Positions 41,672-46,972 of a stretch of DNA of 46,972 nucleotides are shown here, one piece after another. Every line of letters begins with the position of its first letter. Within the stretch, counting starts at the first letter, position 1. Source of the DNA: Bacillota bacterium (GTDB lineage Bacteria; Bacillota; UBA4882; UBA8346); the NCBI GenBank assembly GCA_029974635.1, contig JARKQY010000046.1:1-46972 (forward strand), read 5' to 3'. The translations under genes were made by a program, and so were the position numbers. The notes below the pieces were generated by a model, which did no database searches, was not told the origin of the DNA, and saw nothing but the letters and a program-made list of their open reading frames with translations.

Positions 41672-42001
41672 ACGTATCCCTCCTTTACATAAAAAGTATA
41701 CCATAAAATTGGGAAGGGGCCTATTGGTATATCTTGGTGGTTGAATATATATTACATATACGAAACGAAGATATGAAAGAATAATTTAAAAAATTGAAGG
41801 TATTGATCCTTACCTGTGGAATAATTTATATAATTCTGTGCAAAAAACTATACGTATGCAAAAAAACTGGGATTCATTTTTGAAACCCGGTTTTTATTTC
41901 CTTGGCAAATGTTCTTAATTGTAATTGTTACGTTACTTGAGAATGTTTTACAAGTTTGTGCGGATTCTTAAAGTTCTTTCAGTTCGGAAAGGAGTCAATC
42001 C
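41672..42001. other. Gap holding divergent promoters and an orphan terminator-like hairpin
   Basis: About 300 bp. AAAACTGGG (41863-41871) pairs with CCCGGTTTT (41886-41894), with inner TTCA/TGAA pairing and a T-rich tail. No plus-strand gene ends before it. A TATAAT at 41829-41834 lies just upstream but has no good -35 box at a proper distance. A short RNA or a leader of the next gene is possible; nothing else is recognised. Confidence 0.4.
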
Positions 42002-42505
42002 ATGCTATTACCCACGGACTTTAATTCCATGAATAATATTGGCCAAACCCGGCTGATCAATGAGATTTTGGAAATGAATAAGGAGTCACGAGAATTCAAC
42101 CTGGTACTTACTCCCCGGGATGCAGCCAGTATACTTGAGGCAAGAAACGAGTTTCTGCAGCAGCTTGCCCGGATTGAGATGAGTATTGATGTATCAAAAT
42201 CACTTATCCGAAATTTTTGTAATTCATCCTTTATAACGCCCGAGGATTATGTAGCTACTTTGATTGAGCTGCATGAAATCTTTTATCATATAAAAAACGA
42301 GACGGATGATAAGATCGGGGATAACGAACTGATACGAGTCATGAAGGATTATTTTGAGAATTCCTGCGGCGGTTCCTTGGAACTCCTGAAGAGCATGCTC
42401 GCTTCCTATAGCGAGGAATTCAGAAAAACGACTGTCGTGCATACTTTGCTAAAGGAGGACCAGAATGGAGATTTCAAAAAATCCGGAAACAAACCGAATG
42501 AGTAA
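42002..42505 (+). CDS. Uncharacterised protein, DUF6323-like
   Basis: A 167-residue, mostly helical, soluble protein (LVLTPRDAASILEARNEFLQQ near residues 35-55 is its most regular part). There are no membrane helices, signal peptide or enzyme motif. Its size and its position directly before a DUF6179-like gene fit the DUF6323 family of clostridia, which I recall as a genomic pair. AAAGGAG precedes the ATG. The next gene starts 41 bases before its stop. The function is unknown; the two products may form a complex. Confidence 0.6.
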   Translation: MLLPTDFNSMNNIGQTRLINEILEMNKESREFNLVLTPRDAASILEARNEFLQQLARIEMSIDVSKSLIRNFCNSSFITPEDYVATLIELHEIFYHIKNETDDKIGDNELIRVMKDYFENSCGGSLELLKSMLASYSEEFRKTTVVHTLLKEDQNGDFKKSGNKPNE

Positions 42506-43850
42506 GAAAATTCATAAAAATACCAAGGAATCAAAAGGCGAACCATTTACTTTGGCTCTTATTAAAGCAGGATTGCGCGCCGGGCGTGTCAGCAAAGAAG
42601 AAGTCGAATACTTTCAGTTGCAAATCATGGATATTTTAAAGGATTTAATTCTGCGATACACTAAGGGCGAGAGTACTTCCGTCAAAGTTGATACAGCGGC
42701 GGACATTTTAAATTCAATTATTTACTCGATAGACGCCGGACTGCAAAGTATAAATGATCCGGATGCAGCTTTTCAGATTATCAAAAACGGCGCTGTGTGG
42801 CAGGTATATGATAAGGGGCTTGCTTTGGTGAAAGCCTGTTTTGAAGAGAGTAAAACACTTTATCGTAACTTACGGAAAAGCAGGTTGAGGGTAGGGCTTG
42901 AGGCTTATGATTTAACTATTGATGAGGGATTAGCCATATTCTTTGACAAATACGGTCCGGTTTTTGAAGCTCATCATACAATGGCATCTATAGATTATCC
43001 ACTGTTGTTTGATGATATGAGTATCCAGGGTGTATTTTATTTTAAAAGATATATTGAAACCTTATCCATGGAGAATCGGTTTTGTAAAATGGTCCCGGAG
43101 GAAGAGATTAAGAAAGTATTAATGGCTCACGGCAGGATTCATCAAATGGATTACACCAAAATTTTAATCAATATCTTTGAACTTGTTTTAAGTGCTGTAT
43201 TTTTTGCGGTGCTTTCCGAAGAGAATCCGGTGACTCTGGTAATGTCGGATATGAAGTATCGGGTTTTGGCCACGAAATTAAACAGCTTAAGTTCTGTCCA
43301 ACTTGATATGATCATTGATGAAGGTCTAAATATGGTGATGCATGCTATGGGAATCAATGAGAAGGAGCTTTCCGATTATATCCGAAAGTATAAAGATACG
43401 CTTAAAACAAGATTGGCATCGGCTTTGGCAACAGATAGCTTAAAAAACTTTGTTTTGATGGAAGATGAACCGTTATTCGGCAAAATAAAAACTATTTTTA
43501 CGGATGGAGAGCGAATGAGCGATGTAAACTTCCAAAAACTGATCGGGAGACTTATCAAGGAGCTTGATATCACTGCCAAAGCCTCTCTGATTAAATCAGA
43601 GGTTCATTCCTTGGAAGATTTCATCGATATTTTGGAGGGTAGTTGTCTCTTTGGATCAGAATACTTCTACCTGTTCTCACAATTAAGCGATCCGGAATTG
43701 GCGCTTCTGGCCGAGGTCGTATTTTCCGATGAAATGAGGAACGGACCCATAGATTTGTCAAAAAGCATATCCTGTAAAATTCTAACAAGTATGGAATGGC
43801 AGGATCAGTTCATAAAATTTCTAGCCGGCGCCCGGTATTGCCAAGTATAA
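42465..43850 (+). CDS. Uncharacterised protein, DUF6179-like
   Basis: A 461-residue, helical, acidic protein without membrane segments or known catalytic motif. It overlaps the preceding gene by 41 bases and has AAAGGAGG just upstream, so it is translationally coupled. Length and partner gene fit DUF6179. Candidate conserved blocks are GLEAYDLTIDEGLAIFFDKYGP (first part), IDYPLLFD and a central KRYIETLSMENRFC segment. A terminator at 43937-43973 ends the pair. The function is unknown. Confidence 0.6.
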   Translation: MEISKNPETNRMSKKIHKNTKESKGEPFTLALIKAGLRAGRVSKEEVEYFQLQIMDILKDLILRYTKGESTSVKVDTAADILNSIIYSIDAGLQSINDPDAAFQIIKNGAVWQVYDKGLALVKACFEESKTLYRNLRKSRLRVGLEAYDLTIDEGLAIFFDKYGPVFEAHHTMASIDYPLLFDDMSIQGVFYFKRYIETLSMENRFCKMVPEEEIKKVLMAHGRIHQMDYTKILINIFELVLSAVFFAVLSEENPVTLVMSDMKYRVLATKLNSLSSVQLDMIIDEGLNMVMHAMGINEKELSDYIRKYKDTLKTRLASALATDSLKNFVLMEDEPLFGKIKTIFTDGERMSDVNFQKLIGRLIKELDITAKASLIKSEVHSLEDFIDILEGSCLFGSEYFYLFSQLSDPELALLAEVVFSDEMRNGPIDLSKSISCKILTSMEWQDQFIKFLAGARYCQV

Positions 43851-43936
43851 GCTCTGGATGAATGCTTTTACAGCTTATCTTTGGGATTATACGTCTGCAT
43901 TTAATTGAATCAGGCAGGGGCAAACATATCTGGAAG

Positions 43937-43973
43937 AAACGCAGTCAATCTCGAAAAAAAACTGCGTTTTTTT
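43937..43973 (+). terminator. Terminator after the DUF6179-like gene
   Basis: AAACGCAGT (43937-43945) pairs perfectly with ACTGCGTTT (43961-43969) and continues into T. It separates the DUF pair from the ABC importer. Confidence 0.85.
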
Positions 43974-44070
43974 ATTTATGGAACTCGTGTTAACACAAAA
44001 AATGGTTACCCTGGTGCCGCCGGGCGAATATCCTATTGGTAATAAGTCATAACGTCCAGGAAGGCTAGAG

Positions 44071-44847
44071 GTGTTATTACTGGAAAACATCATCGAAGTG
44101 AATCATCTGGGTATGAAGTACCACTCGCTGAACGGGGAGATAACTGCCCTGCAACACATTGACTTTGCGGTAAAAAAGGGCGAATTCGTCTGTGTTGTGG
44201 GGCCTAGCGGCTGTGGAAAATCAACGCTGCTTTCAATGATTGCGGGGTTATTACCGCCAACTAGCGGTCAAATTTTGATTGAAGGCATACCTGTAACCGG
44301 CGCTTCTTCAAAAGTCGGTTATATGCTGCAAAAAGACTATCTTTTTGAATGGCGTACCATCTTGGAGAATATACTGCTGGGATTGGAGATCCGCAAGACG
44401 TTATCATCAAAATCCAGGACGTACGCCATAGAATTGTTGCGGACTTATGGGTTATATGACTTCGAGGATAAATACCCGCAGCAACTCTCCGGAGGAATGC
44501 GCCAACGGGCGGCGCTCATCCGGACCCTGGCGGTTCAGCCGGAAATTCTGCTTTTGGATGAAGCGTTTTCCGCTTTGGATTATCAGACCCGTCTTGTGGT
44601 TAGTGAGGATATCTACGGCATCATCAAACAGGAAAACAAGACGGCCATCCTCGTCACCCATGATATTGCGGAAAGCATCAGCATGGCGGACCGGGTGATT
44701 GTTTTATCACGGCGGCCGGCGGTAGTTAAAAACATTTATGAGATCCAGTTGACTTGTGAGAAGCGGACACCCATTTCTTCCCGTAATGCAGCCGAATTTA
44801 AGCTTTACTTCAACCAAATCTGGAAGGAGTTGGATGTCCATGTTTAG
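44071..44847 (+). CDS. ABC importer ATP-binding protein (nitrate/sulfonate/taurine type)
   Basis: A 258-residue ATPase of the SsuB/TauB/NrtD group: Walker A GPSGCGKST, Q loop MLQKDYLFEW, signature LSGGMRQRAAL, Walker B ILLLDEAFSALD, and H loop LVTHDIAES. The MLQKDYLFEWRTI version of the Q loop is typical of this group. It powers the permease encoded next. GTG 44071 follows AGGAAGG at a good distance. It is the first gene of a three-gene importer operon. Confidence 0.93.
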   Translation: MLLLENIIEVNHLGMKYHSLNGEITALQHIDFAVKKGEFVCVVGPSGCGKSTLLSMIAGLLPPTSGQILIEGIPVTGASSKVGYMLQKDYLFEWRTILENILLGLEIRKTLSSKSRTYAIELLRTYGLYDFEDKYPQQLSGGMRQRAALIRTLAVQPEILLLDEAFSALDYQTRLVVSEDIYGIIKQENKTAILVTHDIAESISMADRVIVLSRRPAVVKNIYEIQLTCEKRTPISSRNAAEFKLYFNQIWKELDVHV

Positions 44848-45664
44848 CGCCTCTAGCCCCAAAAATGTCACAGAGGAGGTATCTGCGGAACAAAAAGCGT
44901 ATCTGGCCAAGATTAGGCTGAAGCGATCAGTTATTTTGTTAACCCAAGGTTCCATTATCGTTGTCTTTTTTATCTTATGGGAACTGTTGGCCGGATGGGG
45001 AATCATCGATGCTTTTTTAACCAGCCAACCTTCGCGAATTTATCGGACCATCATGAATTTATATCAAGAAGGGGTCCTTTTTGCGCATATCGGCATTACT
45101 TGTCTCGAGACGATTCTGGGTTTTTTGCTGGGAACAATACTCGGTACCATCATTGCCATGCTTTTGTGGTGGTCTGATTTTTTAGCGAAGGTATTTGAAC
45201 CGTATTTGGTGGTTTTAAACAGTCTTCCCAAAATTGCGCTGGCGCCGATTTTTATCGTATGGATAGGCGCCGGTCCAAGTTCGATAATTGTCATGGCATT
45301 GGCCATTTCTCTCATCGTAACAATTATGGAAGTCTTGAACGGTTTCATTGCGGTTGACCCGGATAAGGTAAAACTGGTGCAAACCTTTGGCGCCAACAGA
45401 TGGCAGACTTTTATAAAGGTAATTTTGCCTTCTTCGTTTCCGACCATTATTAACGCGCTGAAGATAAATGTCGGTTTATCCTGGGTCGGGGTGATTGTCG
45501 GCGAGTTTTTGGTTTCCAAAGCGGGGATCGGCTATCTTATTGTGTATGGAGGCCAGGTTTTTCAGCTTGATCTGGTCATGGCCAGTGTCCTGATACTTGC
45601 TGTTGCTGCTGCAGCCATGTACAAGGCGGTGGTCTATCTGGAGAAGTTTTTGGTGAAGTGGTAA
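44834..45664 (+). CDS. ABC importer permease (SsuC/TauC type)
   Basis: About 276 residues with six membrane helices and the BPD_transp_1 EAA-like loop (VDPDKVKLVQTFGANRWQTFIKVILPSSFPTI). The start overlaps the ATPase gene by 14 bases; ATG 44834 follows AAGGAG, and ATG 44840 is possible. The short Lys-rich segment before helix 1 is normal for the family. The substrate is set by the binding protein. Confidence 0.92.
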   Translation: MSMFSASSPKNVTEEVSAEQKAYLAKIRLKRSVILLTQGSIIVVFFILWELLAGWGIIDAFLTSQPSRIYRTIMNLYQEGVLFAHIGITCLETILGFLLGTILGTIIAMLLWWSDFLAKVFEPYLVVLNSLPKIALAPIFIVWIGAGPSSIIVMALAISLIVTIMEVLNGFIAVDPDKVKLVQTFGANRWQTFIKVILPSSFPTIINALKINVGLSWVGVIVGEFLVSKAGIGYLIVYGGQVFQLDLVMASVLILAVAAAAMYKAVVYLEKFLVKW

Positions 45665-45687
45665 TAAAATTATAAAGGAGGATGGAA

Positions 45688-46683
45688 ATGAAACGATATG
45701 TTCCATTAATGGTATTGATTCTTTGCCTCGGCATCATCATACCGGCCACGGGCAAAGAGAAGTTGGCCAGAGTCCGGCTCAATGAAGTAACCCATTCGGT
45801 GTTTTATGCCCCTCAGTATGCGGCGCTTAATTTGGGCTTTTTTAGGGCGGAAGGCCTGAACGTCGAATTAACCAATGGCCAGGGTACGGATAAAGTAATG
45901 ACGGCATTGTTATCCGGTCAGGCGGATATCGGTTTCGGAGGTCCGGAAGCCACATTGTATGTGTATAATGAGGGGAAAATTGATTATCCGGTTGTCTTTG
46001 CTCAGGTAACCGACAGGGACGGGTCATTTTTAGTCGGACGGAAACCGGAACCGGACTTCAAGTGGGAAAACGTAAAGGGCAAAACCATTATCGGCGGGCG
46101 GAAAGGCGGCATGCCCGAGATGACCTTGGAATACGTGCTGAAGCAAAAAGGCCTGCAGCCCGGGAAAGATGTCGATGTAAACACCAGTATTCAATTTGCG
46201 CTGATGGCCCCGGCTTTTTTAAACGGCCAGGGAGATTATGTTGCCTTATTTGAACCGACGGCGTCCGTGCTTGAAAAAGAAGGCAGGGGATACATAGTGG
46301 CGTCCATCGGCAAAGACAGCGGCGCGGTATCCTATACTACGTATTTTGCCAAAAAAAGTTATTTGAAAAGGAACGCCCGGATCGTCCAAAAATTCACCAA
46401 TGCGCTGTATAAAGGCCAGCTCTGGATAGCGAAGCACACTCCGCAAGAGATCGCCAAAGCCATCAAACCGTCGTTTCCGGACGCCGATGAAGAAATTTTG
46501 GCAGTAGTTGCGGCGCGATACAAAAGCCAGGGTACATGGAATACAGACCCGGTGTTAAAAGAAAAATCCTTTGAGTTGATGCAAAACATCATGAAAGGAG
46601 CAGGAGAGTTGAAACAATTCGTTCCTTATAAAAAAATTGCCGATACTTCCTTTGCTATGAAGGCCGTAAAAACGGTTAAATAA
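45688..46683 (+). CDS. ABC importer substrate-binding protein (NMT1/SsuA-like)
   Basis: About 331 residues. A signal peptide (MKRYVPLMVLILCLGIII, cleavage near ATG-K) without a lipobox precedes an NMT1/THI5-like periplasmic-binding fold. Conserved landmarks are SVFYAPQYAALNLGFFRAEGL at the N-terminus, LLSGQADIGFGGPE in the first hinge, and VKGKTIIGGRKGGMPEMTLEYVL in the second lobe. Relatives bind sulfonates, nitrate, thiamine precursors or other small molecules. ATG 45688 is chosen with AAGGAGG 6 bases upstream. How a non-lipidated protein stays at the surface of a Gram-positive type cell is unclear. Confidence 0.9.
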   Translation: MKRYVPLMVLILCLGIIIPATGKEKLARVRLNEVTHSVFYAPQYAALNLGFFRAEGLNVELTNGQGTDKVMTALLSGQADIGFGGPEATLYVYNEGKIDYPVVFAQVTDRDGSFLVGRKPEPDFKWENVKGKTIIGGRKGGMPEMTLEYVLKQKGLQPGKDVDVNTSIQFALMAPAFLNGQGDYVALFEPTASVLEKEGRGYIVASIGKDSGAVSYTTYFAKKSYLKRNARIVQKFTNALYKGQLWIAKHTPQEIAKAIKPSFPDADEEILAVVAARYKSQGTWNTDPVLKEKSFELMQNIMKGAGELKQFVPYKKIADTSFAMKAVKTVK

Positions 46684-46721
46684 ATTTGGATTGGATACTC
46701 CGGGATGAAAATGAAAGTTGC

Positions 46722-46740
46722 AACGGCCGTTAAGGCCGTT
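46722..46740 (+). terminator. Hairpin after the ABC importer operon
   Basis: AACGGCC (46722-46728) pairs with GGCCGTT (46734-46740) around GTTAA. The tail TTATTTG is only weakly T-rich, so this is a probable but weak terminator. The remaining 230 bases to the window end show no convincing gene. Confidence 0.5.
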
Positions 46741-46972
46741 TATTTGTGTAAAACGAAAACCACCGGTTAAGCCTATGACTAAAAAAGGGACCATCCTTGT
46801 AAAAATAAATGTGGCTTTGTAAGAGAGGTATAGATTACAATTTGATTACAAAACAGAGAAGTTTTCTTTCCGGGCAGCTAGAGGGATTTTTCATCGAAGT
46901 TCATTTCCGGCAAAATCCGTTAAAATTCGACATGGAATAAGGAAAGATTATGGTAATCTATTTAGTAATTGT

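Noticed and set aside
46839..46940. Possible short ORF beginning at a TTG near the window end (ITKQRSFLSGQLEGFF)
   Set aside because: Only 33 codons, weak ribosome binding site and no recognisable motif. Sequence beyond the window would be needed.

Overview
The window looks like a chromosome segment of an anaerobic, endospore-forming, nitrogen-fixing Firmicute. It carries a GerA-type germinant receptor operon (gerAA-AB-AC), a SleB-like cell-wall hydrolase, a sodium-pumping biotin-dependent decarboxylase operon and a compact clostridial-type nif operon. The ribosome binding sites are strong and purine-rich. The best promoters are of the sigma-A type. The protein features (NifI1/NifI2 between nifH and nifD, a long NifD with a short NifK) fit Clostridia and relatives. 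I cannot name the species.

Positions 1-14,600 are a mixed accessory region with several decaying genes. It opens with the end of a glycosyltransferase, a 5'-truncated response regulator with an intact histidine kinase, a TIM-barrel glycosidase-like protein, a DUF998 membrane protein and an isoprenylcysteine-type methyltransferase. An antibiotic-resistance-type ABC-F gene follows; it is frameshifted, but its attenuator leader (promoter, upstream ORF, terminator) is still intact. Next come a secreted SH3-like protein, a GH73 autolysin behind a hairpin-rich stretch, a GyrI-like membrane protein, the gerA operon, an alpha/beta hydrolase remnant, and a TetR regulator with a short-chain dehydrogenase, each preceded by an operator-like palindrome.

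Positions 14,800-21,000 hold bacterioferritin, a PadR-DUF4180 fusion regulator with a perfect operator palindrome, and a minus-strand operon for a membrane decarboxylase (OadG-like, biotin carrier, carboxyltransferase, OadB, and a 44-residue membrane protein). A Crp/Fnr regulator is divergent from that operon. Positions 21,000-30,300 hold a secreted protein of about 1,760 residues with five tandem repeats of about 225 residues, a remnant of a squalene-cyclase-like gene, an M23 endopeptidase with LysM and G5 domains, a CNNM/CorC-type transporter behind a leader with its own promoter and terminator, and a GNAT acetyltransferase.

Positions 30,500-41,000 are the nif operon: nifH-nifI1-nifI2-nifD-nifK-nifE-nifN-nifB(X)-[2Fe-2S] ferredoxin-nifV. 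It runs from one sigma-A-like promoter to a strong terminator. NifH and NifDK are the enzyme, NifE, NifN, NifB and NifV build FeMo-cofactor, and the two NifI proteins would switch activity off after translation in response to nitrogen status. No nifA, nifS, nifU or molybdate transporter is present here. Downstream lie a SleB-like hydrolase (minus strand), a pair of uncharacterised genes that look like DUF6323 and DUF6179, and an ABC importer of the nitrate/sulfonate/taurine type.

No tRNA, rRNA, CRISPR array or intact insertion sequence was seen.
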